The notes beneath the pieces were generated by a model, which saw nothing but the letters and a program-made list of their open reading frames with translations, had not been told where the DNA came from and made no database searches. Of a stretch of 64,000 bases of DNA, positions 56,461-64,000 are shown piece by piece (within the stretch, counting starts at the first letter, position 1; each line of letters starts with the position of its first letter). The translations under genes and the position numbers were made by a program. The stretch is from Oceanobacillus halotolerans (GTDB taxonomy: Bacteria; Bacillota; Bacilli; Bacillales; Amphibacillaceae), in the NCBI RefSeq assembly GCF_010993955.1, contig NZ_WIXL01000004.1, forward strand, positions 124,001 through 188,000. Direction: 5' to 3'.

Positions 56461-58068
56461 TTATTTTGCCCACTCACTTGTATACGTTTCTGGTTCTGGT
56501 TCGCGATATTCAACCGCATTACTTTCTTCATAGTAACCTGCCCAGCCGACAGAATCAATGATCCATTCTCCAGAATCCTCATCATAGAGAAGACCATAGC
56601 CTACATCCTCACTTGTTTCATCCAAATCTACGTCTGAATCAAGATCATAATATGTTGCTGATTCATACATTACCGTTGCATTCGCTTCAATATGCCAGCC
56701 ATCTCCATAATAGGAAATCGAATAAGAATCTGGATAGAAGTCTGTACCGGTAAAGCGTCCTTGGTAATAATAATCGTATTCTTGTTCATATTCTGCGTTG
56801 TCTACACGTTCTTCCACAATGTCTTCAGTTGCCGTTGTCATTTGACTTGCATCTGCTGTTGTACGAACTGCTAAATTCTCTTTCGTAAATTGAACGATGG
56901 TATCTTGAACTTGCTGAACAACTTCTTCACTAGGTGTAAAGATAACATCCATATAGTAGGACTCAATTGGTCTCTCTTCCGTTTTTGCCGTACCCCATGG
57001 GAATTCAGCCTCAAAGGAAGCTGTCATCGAACCATCTGTTAATAGTGGACCTACAATACTTTGTTCTTTCAGGTTGATCCCAGTGTCTTCCCCATTCAAA
57101 TAAAGGGTAACGTGATCTAAATTCTCAAATGGCACATAAAACTCTACATCATCACCCTCAATATAAAGATCTACTTCGCTCGTATATCCTGGATCGAAGT
57201 TTGTGCGTTCTGTTTCTGTAGAGAGTTCCACATAATCTGATTCATATGTAGCTGTAAAGGTGTAGGTTCCAGGTACGTATGGACCTATTTCTTTGGAATA
57301 GTCTTCTTTATCTGCTGTTGCAACCTCTTCCCCATTAATAGAGATGGTCGTATCTTCATAATTAGTATAAATTCTAAAATAAACTGGTTCAATCACAATA
57401 TCGTAATTATCAAAAATACCGAATGTCTTGCCATCCCTTACTAAATTAACAGGTGTACCAGATACAGCACCACCTTCTAATTGTGGTTCTATAGCATCAG
57501 GATTATTTTCATATAAACGGGATTGATCTTTCAAGTGCTGAATCATTTGTTCAAAATCACTTGGAGATTCTGCATAATATTCGATAAATCCTGTTACACT
57601 ATTTTCATCAATCTCCAAATTTTTCGTATTGGTTTCTAGTAATTTCGCTACTTGGTCTGCATCATTTTCAATCATAGCTGTTTCAAACTTCTCCACAATT
57701 TTTTCATGTGATGTCATCGAAGAACCAACTTGATAGGCAATAATTAATAAAACTATAATTCCACCTGCAATTGCCATATATAATTTTTGTTGCTTGGTTA
57801 ACTTCGAAACGGCAGAACCTCCACCACTAGAGGATGTGCTACCACCACTTGATCCTGTGAGCCCTCCACCTTGATCTTGTTGCTGATCATCATTTACTGG
57901 CTTATCTTCCCCTGCATTCGACAGGCCACTTTCTTCCTGACCAGAAAGACCTGTGTCATTAGTTGTTTCTTGTACTGGAGTGTCGTCACTAGCTACTTCG
58001 TTTCCGCAATATTTACAGAACTTGGCACCCTCGACAAGCTCCTTTCCACAATGTTTACAAAACTTCAA
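56461..58068 (-). CDS. TcaA-like zinc-ribbon membrane protein
   Basis: 535 residues. A zinc ribbon (Cys4, Cys7, Cys18, Cys21) is followed by an acidic and Ser/Gly-rich linker, one membrane helix at about 97-115, and a large outer part of beta-type repeats ending in a C-terminal domain (WHIEANATVMYESATYYD). This is the layout of TcaA/YvbJ proteins, linked in staphylococci to teicoplanin response. The zinc ribbon should be cytosolic and the rest outside. Role here unknown. ATG at 58068. Confidence 0.82.
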   Translation of the reverse strand: MKFCKHCGKELVEGAKFCKYCGNEVASDDTPVQETTNDTGLSGQEESGLSNAGEDKPVNDDQQQDQGGGLTGSSGGSTSSSGGGSAVSKLTKQQKLYMAIAGGIIVLLIIAYQVGSSMTSHEKIVEKFETAMIENDADQVAKLLETNTKNLEIDENSVTGFIEYYAESPSDFEQMIQHLKDQSRLYENNPDAIEPQLEGGAVSGTPVNLVRDGKTFGIFDNYDIVIEPVYFRIYTNYEDTTISINGEEVATADKEDYSKEIGPYVPGTYTFTATYESDYVELSTETERTNFDPGYTSEVDLYIEGDDVEFYVPFENLDHVTLYLNGEDTGINLKEQSIVGPLLTDGSMTASFEAEFPWGTAKTEERPIESYYMDVIFTPSEEVVQQVQDTIVQFTKENLAVRTTADASQMTTATEDIVEERVDNAEYEQEYDYYYQGRFTGTDFYPDSYSISYYGDGWHIEANATVMYESATYYDLDSDVDLDETSEDVGYGLLYDEDSGEWIIDSVGWAGYYEESNAVEYREPEPETYTSEWAK

Positions 58069-58257
58069 TATACTTCCCCCTTGTTTTTTCTATCTATTTT
58101 TTGACAATTACGTAAAGATAGAGATATTATACTATAAAATTGTCGAAAATGGGAGAAAATCAGACAGAAAAGTCATAGAATGCTAGATATAAAACGTCAA
58201 CATTTAGATAATTAGAATCACTTGAGTAAATAATCATGTTTATCATATACTATATGT

Positions 58258-58455
58258 CGAATAAAAAATACCGAGTGGCACTCTCCACCTGGTAGTAGTA
58301 ATTACAAACCGCATCAAGAGCGGTTGACTGTGAATAAGTTGCGTAGTTCCGAGAAGTAACCGTCTACTCCGCTGGTCAAAATGGGGCGGTTACTTTCTAT
58401 TTGTTAGGACGACAATAGTCACAGTTAATGTCAAAGTAGCCACCTCCCTTCTTTC
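58258..58455 (-). pseudogene. type I (holin-like) toxin locus remnant A
   Basis: On the minus strand a GGGAGGTGG site leads to TLTVTIVVLTNRK and a stop at 58390, the hydrophobic C-terminus of TxpA/BsrG-like toxins; the N-terminal part is deleted. Downstream hairpins (AACCGCTC and GCGGTT) resemble the terminators of such toxin and antisense RNAs. A closely similar locus lies at 62170-62500. Confidence 0.6.
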
Positions 58456-58528
58456 GGGAAAATGGATTAAGAATAAGTATTAATGAGTAATTGATAGAAT
58501 GCGAGGTTTGATTTCCACTCCTGACAGT

Positions 58529-58680
58529 CGCTTTCACCACGGGCATAAGTGCGACATCTGTTCAAACTTTACGTTTTCACAGTGTCTTCTTTACCGCAGG
58601 CACGGCCTCAGCCTCCTCGGAAGCAAACCACTTCCTGCTTAAGTCTATATACGTGCTGTCCCTATAAGAGTCAACTGTCC
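58529..58680 (+). repeat. intergenic repeat, family D, copy 1
   Basis: Shares GTGCGACATCTGTTCAAACTT, GTTTTCACAGTGTCTTC and CACGGCCTCAGCCTCCTC with 61610-61757, in the same order and orientation. Confidence 0.8.
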
Positions 58681-59047
58681 TCCGCTCAAATCAACTATTG
58701 TATTACTATTAATAAAGATATTAATAAGAAATAGAATAACACAAACTAGCGAAGTCGTAGCGATAATTATAGCGAAAACCAACTGCGCATAATATATAAT
58801 GCAACGATACAAAACAACAGATATAACATATTTCAATTGTTGACTAATTTCTTCTCTCACATAAATAAACCTCTTCAACAGTAATTGTTCTTTCATGTAG
58901 AATACTCATAATACATTCCGCGCGCCCTATCTTTTACACTTATATTCATATCCCTTCCGCACATAAACTATATAATAATTCTGAAAACAACAGAATAGTA
59001 TTGTACTGTAGATAAGTTCGATTATAATAACAAAAGGAGGGAAAAAC
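58681..59047. other. AT-rich gap before the fatty acid transporter
   Basis: No convincing gene. A minus-strand open frame (58645-58896) overlaps the repeat and lacks a ribosome site. The right end carries the AAAGGAGGG site of the next gene. Confidence 0.45.
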
Positions 59048-60394
59048 ATGTTTCAATCGATTACGTTATTTTTTGATCGTATGGTAAGAAGGTATCTACC
59101 AGATGCATTCCTTTTTGCGATTATTTTAACCTTTATTGTGTTTATTCTCGGAATTGGATTTACCAATAGCTCCCCAATGCAAATGGTGGAACATTGGGGT
59201 ACTGGTTTTTGGGATTTATTAGCATTTGCCATGCAGATGTCGTTAATTGTCGTAACAGGTTATATTCTTGCTAATAGTCCTGTCGTTAAAAGAGTCCTTG
59301 CTAAAATTAGTACATTTGCAAACTCACCAGGCCAAGCCATTATGCTCGTGACATTTGTCGCAGCAATTGCCTGTCTTATCAATTATGGATTCGGATTAGT
59401 AGTTGGTGCCTTACTTGCTATCCATGTCGCAAAACGCGTTCCATCGGTTGATTATCGTTTGTTAATGGCGAGTGCCTATAGTGCATTCCTACTATGGCAT
59501 GGTGGTTTGTCAGGATCAGTTCCGCTCACGATCGCAACAGAAGATCACTTTTTAACAGATATTTTAGGTGTCGTTCCTATTACAGAAACACTTCTAAGCA
59601 ATGCTAACTTATTTATCGTCATTGCTCTATTAATTTCGTTACCATTGCTTAACCGTCTTTTAATGAAGTCAACACAAGGTGTCGGGAAAATTGATCAAGA
59701 ATTTATTAATATGCAAACAAGTAAAAGCCTAGAGGAAGAAGAACCAACCAATACACAAATAGATGAAGATGCAACACCTGCTGAGCGACTAGAAAATAGT
59801 CAAATCGTTTCCTTTGTAATCGGCTTATTAGGACTTGTATTCATCATCTACCACTTCGTTCAAAACGGACTTGACTTAAATATTAATATTGTTAACTTTA
59901 TCATGCTGTTTCTCGGAATACTTGCTCACCGAACACCACGCCGCTTCTTAAATAGTGTTAGTGATGCTGTAAAAAATGCGGGCGGAATCATCATTCAATT
60001 CCCATTCTATGCTGGGATTATGGGTATGATGGTCGAATCAGGCTTATCTGAGCAGATGTCAATGTGGTTTGTTAGTATCTCGAATGACTTTACATTACCA
60101 CTATTCACCTTTATCAGTGCAGGGATTGTAAACTTCTTTGTTCCATCAGGTGGAGGACAATGGGCAATTCAGGGTCCAATTATGATACCTGCTGCAATGG
60201 AGCTTGGAGTTGATGGTGCCAAAACAGCAATGGCCGTAGCATGGGGAGATGCATGGACGAACATGATCCAGCCATTCTGGGCATTGCCGCTGCTTGCAAT
60301 CGCGGGATTAAAAGTAAAAGACATTATGGGCTTCTGCGTCATGATCCTATTCTGGAGCTTCATTCCAATTACCATTGGCTTATTATTTTTCTAA
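59048..60394 (+). CDS. short-chain fatty acid transporter, AtoE family
   Basis: 448 residues with about eleven membrane helices. NYGFGLVVGALLAIHVAKRV, FFVPSGGGQWAIQGPIMIP and VAWGDAWTNMIQPFWALPL are AtoE hallmarks. It probably takes up butyrate, acetoacetate or similar acids by symport. It is a single-gene unit with strong ribosome site AAAGGAGGG and its own terminator. Confidence 0.93.
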   Translation: MFQSITLFFDRMVRRYLPDAFLFAIILTFIVFILGIGFTNSSPMQMVEHWGTGFWDLLAFAMQMSLIVVTGYILANSPVVKRVLAKISTFANSPGQAIMLVTFVAAIACLINYGFGLVVGALLAIHVAKRVPSVDYRLLMASAYSAFLLWHGGLSGSVPLTIATEDHFLTDILGVVPITETLLSNANLFIVIALLISLPLLNRLLMKSTQGVGKIDQEFINMQTSKSLEEEEPTNTQIDEDATPAERLENSQIVSFVIGLLGLVFIIYHFVQNGLDLNINIVNFIMLFLGILAHRTPRRFLNSVSDAVKNAGGIIIQFPFYAGIMGMMVESGLSEQMSMWFVSISNDFTLPLFTFISAGIVNFFVPSGGGQWAIQGPIMIPAAMELGVDGAKTAMAVAWGDAWTNMIQPFWALPLLAIAGLKVKDIMGFCVMILFWSFIPITIGLLFF

Positions 60395-60402
60395 AAAGGC
60401 GC

Positions 60403-60438
60403 AAAAAATAGGTATGCTATTTCGCATACCTATTTTTT
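60403..60438. terminator. bidirectional terminator between convergent genes
   Basis: AAAAAATAGGTATGC pairs perfectly with GCATACCTATTTTTT. It serves both the AtoE gene and the small gene at 60440-60649. Confidence 0.92.
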
Positions 60439-60439
60439 A

Positions 60440-60649
60440 TTAGCGAAAGAAGACTGAATAAAAGATAAATCCTACCACCATCAAGAGGATAAGAAATCCC
60501 GTGCCTTTCCAACCTAAGCTCCCTACTAAGTCCACAAGACTCCCTTGTTGTGATCGTTTAGAAGCATCATTCAAATTACCAGTTGGATTACTCTTTAATT
60601 CTTCTTGCCTTAATCTTTCTCTTCTTTGTTCTGGCGTTTCTTGACTCAT
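60440..60649 (-). CDS. DUF6366 family small membrane protein
   Basis: 69 residues. The charged start (ETPEQRRERLRQEELKSNP) and the single C-terminal helix (GFLILLMVVGFIFYSVFF) fit the small Bacillaceae family DUF6366. Function unknown. It has the terminator directly at its end. Confidence 0.75.
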   Translation of the reverse strand: MSQETPEQRRERLRQEELKSNPTGNLNDASKRSQQGSLVDLVGSLGWKGTGFLILLMVVGFIFYSVFFR

Positions 60650-60679
60650 TTAACAGTACCCACCTTCATCACGCACGCT

Positions 60680-61432
60680 TTATTCCTGTTTTATCACATT
60701 TCCGTCTTCATCATAATAGTAAATATTTTTAAAGGAAACATTCCCATCACCGGTTTGCGGTAATTCAATCCAAGTGGCTGATGCTTCATGAGGTGTAAAT
60801 GTTTGCTCGAACTGACTCCCGTTAACTTCCATTTGTATTTCTGCAATTTCACTTTGCTTATTTGTCACAAACATCATTAGAGAGTCTTCAAAAAATGGGG
60901 GATAGAATAAACGGAAGGAATCTTGTTCTTCCGTTCGAACAACTCCCCTAATATAATTTCCTCTGCTATTTTTCCGAAATTCGATGTAAGACGGCTTCCC
61001 ATTTGCTAAAAATCCAACGATCCGATAAGCTTCAAAATCTCTAATATGCAAAATCTCAATCTCATTATTTTCATAGCCTTCGATCGACTGAATGACTTTT
61101 ACAATAGAATCCTTATCATTTCCATATAATTCTTTGTTATCAACATAAAGATATGAAATGCCGATGAGCAATAGGATGATAAATAACGGAAATAGCTTAT
61201 CTAGCAGACTTGTTTTCAGATTTTTTTTCTTGTTATACCACACTATTTTTACGATGGATAACACCAATAACCCTATTAATACTGGTCCAAATAGGAATAC
61301 ATATATTTCATAAAGCTCTAAAAAGCTTATGGAAAATAAGGCTATCATCCAAAAAATAAGTAATAGCACAAACTTTACTTTTCTATATTTTTTATCATTA
61401 AAAAGAAATTCTAGGATAACTTCCTTCCACAA
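60680..61432 (-). CDS. hypothetical membrane protein
   Basis: 250 residues. Three N-terminal membrane helices (about 20-38, 43-65, 80-97) and a C-terminal domain of about 150 residues with beta character (FRKNSRGNYIRGVVRT, ATWIELPQTGDGNVSF), probably outside the cell. No family recognised. It precedes the DUF6366 gene by 30 bp in the same direction and may be co-transcribed. The start is not firm: no strong ribosome site is seen before the ATG. Confidence 0.65.
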   Translation of the reverse strand: MWKEVILEFLFNDKKYRKVKFVLLLIFWMIALFSISFLELYEIYVFLFGPVLIGLLVLSIVKIVWYNKKKNLKTSLLDKLFPLFIILLLIGISYLYVDNKELYGNDKDSIVKVIQSIEGYENNEIEILHIRDFEAYRIVGFLANGKPSYIEFRKNSRGNYIRGVVRTEEQDSFRLFYPPFFEDSLMMFVTNKQSEIAEIQMEVNGSQFEQTFTPHEASATWIELPQTGDGNVSFKNIYYYDEDGNVIKQE

Positions 61433-61609
61433 AAAAATTCACCCCTATAAAGCATTTAGTTGGATCATAACATATATTCCCCATTTTCATAATGGTATGA
61501 CAACAATTCTTATAATATAAGACTGTTTTCTAAAGGTTATTGCTTTCTAATAACGTCATGCATATAAGATGTATGTTGCGCAGTAATTTACCGTTCCGGC
61601 AGAATACTT

Positions 61610-61757
61610 CGCTTTCACCAGGGGCACAAGTGCGACATCTGTTCAAACTTGTCGTTTTCACAGTGTCTTCCTAGCCATGGACACGGCCTCAGCCTCCTCA
61701 GAAGCACAGAACTTCTTTTAGGGGGCTTCGGACATGTGCTGTTCCCATAGGAGTCTC
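61610..61757 (+). repeat. intergenic repeat, family D, copy 2
   Basis: Same blocks as 58529-58680 (GTGCGACATCTGTTCAAACTT, CACGGCCTCAGCCTCCTC), ending GTGCTGTTCCCATAGGAGTC. Confidence 0.8.
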
Positions 61758-61894
61758 CGTATTCTGCCTTCACTGTAGAGATTTTCTAATCAAAATGTAT
61801 CATTTATTATAAGTTACATAAATAGCAAAACCTACTGAATAGGAGTTGACTTCCTTCCGCTCTAATCACTAATAATAAGCTTATATATTGCAAT

Positions 61895-62030
61895 AGCTGG
61901 TTTTAGCGGAGGAAATACACGGAGACTCCTGCGGGAAGAGAGGCATAGGTGAGACCCCGGAGTGCGTAGCACGAGGAGGCTCAACAGCCACCCGCGGAAA
62001 GCGAAGTGTATTTCCGTAGCGGTTTTCATA
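61895..62030 (+). repeat. Bacillaceae-type palindromic-ended repeat
   Basis: Ends GGAAATACAC (61911) and GTGTATTTCC (62007) are inverted repeats. Between them ACTCCTGCGGGAAGAG, GAGACCCCGGAG and CACCCGCGGAAAGCGAAG are strings widely seen in non-coding repeats of Bacillus and relatives. Probably a non-autonomous mobile element. Confidence 0.7.
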
Positions 62031-62297
62031 GAAAAACCTCTGCGTATAATATAGATTATAAGTAGTAGAAAACAACAATGTATCCGAAAAGAGCCTAATA
62101 TAAGTTGGTTTACCCTATCCTTGTAATTCAGTTTCTAGGTTGAATAAGTAATCAAAGTCTATAATATAAGTATTAGAAAAATGCCGAGTAGCACGAACTA
62201 CTCGGTATAGTAACTACAGACCGCATTAAAAGCGGTTGACCGTAGAATAAGGTGCATTATACAAAGTAGTAACCGTCTAATCCATTGGTCGGGGCGG

Positions 62298-62491
62298 TTA
62301 CTTTTCTTTGTTTAGAAAGACGACGATCGAAATTAGAAAACTTGGGATTCACTGAGCCTTTAAGGTGAATCCCTTAGTTGCCCTTATGCAGTAGGGATGT
62401 TTATACTTTCCCTACTGCCAAGTAATGTTAGAGTAGCTGTTATCGTTAAGCTAAATTGTGCTACTAAACTTAATACTTCATATGTCGTCTT
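62298..62491 (-). pseudogene. type I (holin-like) toxin gene B, start lost and split by an insertion
   Basis: The minus strand reads TTYEVLSLVAQFSLTITATL, then after the inserted element SIVVFLNKEK and a stop. Together they make a 30-residue one-helix toxin of the TxpA/BsrG kind. The expected start codon is AAG instead of ATG, after a GGAAGGTGG site. A short palindromic element (62331-62419) sits between the halves. Confidence 0.7.
62331..62419 (+). mobile_element. short family P element inserted in a toxin gene
   Basis: About 89 bp: TTAGAAAACTTGG, stem GGATTCAC/GTGAATCC, frame CTTAGTTGCCCTTATGCAGTA, second stem CAGTAGGGA/TCCCTACTG. Removing it restores a continuous toxin frame, so it arrived as a unit. 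Confidence 0.7.
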
Positions 62492-62612
62492 TCTACCACC
62501 TTCCTTCTGTCGGGAGATGGTCAACCGCCCACATGCTACGTAGTTACTAGTTTACTATTACCATATGATCGTACTTTTTTTATAGCGATATACAAACGTT
62601 TGATCTGAGTAT

Positions 62613-63545
62613 TTACTCCCTATCTCCCTTTTTCACCGAAATCTGAGCAATTACAATGCCTGCCAAAATAAACAATGATCCAATGATAATTCCGATTGTT
62701 AAAGTCTCGCCTAATAAAATCGTACTAAATAATACCCCGAATACCGGGACAAGCAATGTCGAAATGGTAGCTGTTACCATGTCAACTGCACTTAATAGGA
62801 TAAACCAGCCTGTGAAACAAAGTGCTGAAGCAAGCACTCCCGTAAATAAAACAATATACATGCTATGTCCGTTTAGGATAACTGGATCTCCCGCTTCCAT
62901 TGCCAAGGCAGCAAGGATAATTCCGATGGTTCCAAACATCATTTGATATGCAGTCACTTGCAGCTGAGATAACCCCTTTATGTTTTTACGGTAATAAACA
63001 TTTGATACACCCCAGGAAATGGCTCCAATGATAATTAAACCTTCACCGAAAATAACTAATGGATCCTGTACGATAAGGACATCCCAGCCAAGAATCGTAA
63101 TCAGGCCGAACAATCCAATGCCTAAACCAACAGCCTTTTGCTTCGTCAGTTTCTCCTGTAAAAATCTTGCTGCAAACATACTACTAAAAATCGGCATCGA
63201 ATACAGTAGAACGGACGACTTACCAGCATCAACAAATCGTAATCCATACATTGTTAGCAAGAATACGATCGATGTTTGTAATATCCCAATCATGATTAAA
63301 TGCTTCCATTGATCTTTTGGCGGTAATGGGGCTCTCATCATTATTAAAATCACAAATAAAGTCAGTGCTCCCGTACCAAACCGAAACGCTGAAAACGTAA
63401 ACGGCCCCATATAGAATAGCGACTCCTTCATTAACACCCAGCTATATCCCCAAATAACAGTAATTAATAGAATCAACGACCATGTTAGCCATTTTTTCTG
63501 TTGGAGTAATGTGATATATGATTGATTTATTGGTCTCTTTTGCAT
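62613..63545 (-). CDS. EamA family (DMT) transporter
   Basis: About 310 residues with ten membrane helices in two EamA halves; ITVIWGYSWVLMKESLFYMG is the typical first helix and motif. It probably exports amino acids or other small metabolites; substrate unknown. The ATG at 63545 has AAAGGA eight bases upstream; an ATG nine bases further out touches the ribosome site. Confidence 0.85.
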   Translation of the reverse strand: MQKRPINQSYITLLQQKKWLTWSLILLITVIWGYSWVLMKESLFYMGPFTFSAFRFGTGALTLFVILIMMRAPLPPKDQWKHLIMIGILQTSIVFLLTMYGLRFVDAGKSSVLLYSMPIFSSMFAARFLQEKLTKQKAVGLGIGLFGLITILGWDVLIVQDPLVIFGEGLIIIGAISWGVSNVYYRKNIKGLSQLQVTAYQMMFGTIGIILAALAMEAGDPVILNGHSMYIVLFTGVLASALCFTGWFILLSAVDMVTATISTLLVPVFGVLFSTILLGETLTIGIIIGSLFILAGIVIAQISVKKGDRE

Positions 63546-63562
63546 GTAAGTCATTCCTTTAC

Positions 63563-63727
63563 ATAAAGCTTAACTCATTCGGTGGGGATTTTCCGACGCA
63601 CAGGACGTGCTAGTGCTGGCGTTGCGATTGACGTGGCGTTCTTAGCCAGTGAGACTCGACAGGACGTGCTAGTACTGGCATTGCGATTGACGTGGCGTTC
63701 TTAGCCAGCCTGCCAGTTAACACGTGA
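63563..63727 (+). repeat. family C intergenic element, copy 3 (double module)
   Basis: Begins ATAAAGCTTAACTCATTCGG and ends CAGTTAACACGTG. The inner module ending GACGTGGCGTTCTTAGCCAG occurs twice, against once or less in the other copies. Confidence 0.82.
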
Positions 63728-63728
63728 C

Positions 63729-63764
63729 AAAAAGACATCCTTACTCAACGAAGAATAAGGATGT
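63729..63764 (-). terminator. hairpin with T run, probable terminator
   Basis: ACATCCTTA pairs with TAAGGATGT; the minus strand has TTTTT after it. It would end a leftward gene lying beyond the window. Confidence 0.65.
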
Positions 63765-63875
63765 AGCTTGAATTTTCCATTATTATAACATGTCATAAAT
63801 GATTAGTGGTGAAGATCGTTATTTCCTATTCTATATAAAAGAACGTTGCTTGTGTCGCTCTCATTTATTTCTTTG

Positions 63876-64000
63876 TTGCATGACTTTAGAAGGACCTCGC
63901 ATGAAATTAGGTGTTGGTTGCACGAGAGTTTAGGTGGATGCTGCACGAGTTTAGGCGTTTATCGCACGAGTTTAAGTGGATGCTGCACGAGTTTAGGCGT
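63876..64000 (+). repeat. 21-bp phased repeat array, locus 6 (runs off the window)
   Basis: Cores at 63878, 63899, 63920, 63943, 63964 and 63985. One step is 23 bp because of a two-base insertion in a core (GCACGAGAGTTT). The array continues to the window end. Confidence 0.88.

Noticed and set aside
58645-58896. Minus-strand frame with hydrophobic stretches
   Set aside because: Overlaps a repeat element, no ribosome site, no recognisable family.
61881-62078. Minus-strand frame of 65 codons
   Set aside because: It is the translation of a widespread Bacillaceae non-coding repeat.

Overview
The window looks like a chromosomal segment of a low-GC, motile, probably salt-tolerant Bacillaceae species (Virgibacillus/Oceanobacillus-like; genus inferred from gene content, not proven). 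The evidence is AGGAGG-type ribosome binding sites, CcpA cre boxes, sigma-D-like promoters, a single-flagellin motility system with a CsrA-type leader, IDEAL-domain proteins, YdjO/YfmS/YfmT/TcaA-type proteins, and many small intergenic repeats. No rRNA or tRNA gene was seen.

1-3.1 kb: the 5' end of an acetamidase/formamidase with a cre box, two paralogous IDEAL-domain proteins and a tandem P-loop protein. 3.2-10.25 kb: a complete CRISPR-Cas locus of the S. aureus-Cas9 type (II-A-like). It has an array of 21 repeats and 20 spacers, a long-form Csn2, Cas2, Cas1, a 1056-residue Cas9 and a divergently placed tracrRNA with its own promoter and terminator. All of it is transcribed leftward. The array promoter appears to lie inside the end of csn2, and the tracrRNA anti-repeat carries an inserted hairpin.

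10.4-31 kb is metabolic: a second acetamidase, a cysteine-desulfurase-like protein, DUF779 and an aldehyde dehydrogenase (cre box), YdjO, a YeiH-type exporter, a HAD phosphatase with an MFS transporter, a pyroglutamate module (pcp plus pxpBAC), a CynX-type transporter, a dCache chemoreceptor, a YgeA-type racemase, an agmatinase-like ureohydrolase with an altered metal motif, and a PutP-type symporter with a 36-residue accessory protein.

31-56 kb is a motility and c-di-GMP region with much rearrangement. It holds two paralogous LuxR-type regulators, each followed by a GEMM-I (c-di-GMP-I) riboswitch. One riboswitch leads a cheX-cheA-cheW-cheY-mcp operon and the other is orphaned. There are two decayed flagellin C-termini, a decaying toxin-antitoxin pair, a MotP-like stator protein, the YfmS/YfmT pair, remnants of IS110, IS200/IS605 and IS4 elements, the hag flagellin gene, a divergent double ATP-grasp protein, and an HD-GYP protein fused to a degenerate B12-type module.

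56-64 kb: a coiled-coil protein, a TcaA-like protein, a short-chain fatty acid transporter, small membrane proteins and an EamA transporter. Between them lie several intergenic repeat families and the remains of type I toxin genes.

The most unusual non-genic signal is a family of phased 21-bp repeat arrays at six intergenic sites. Next is a family of palindromic elements whose stems change while the frame around them is conserved; one copy has jumped into a small toxin gene.
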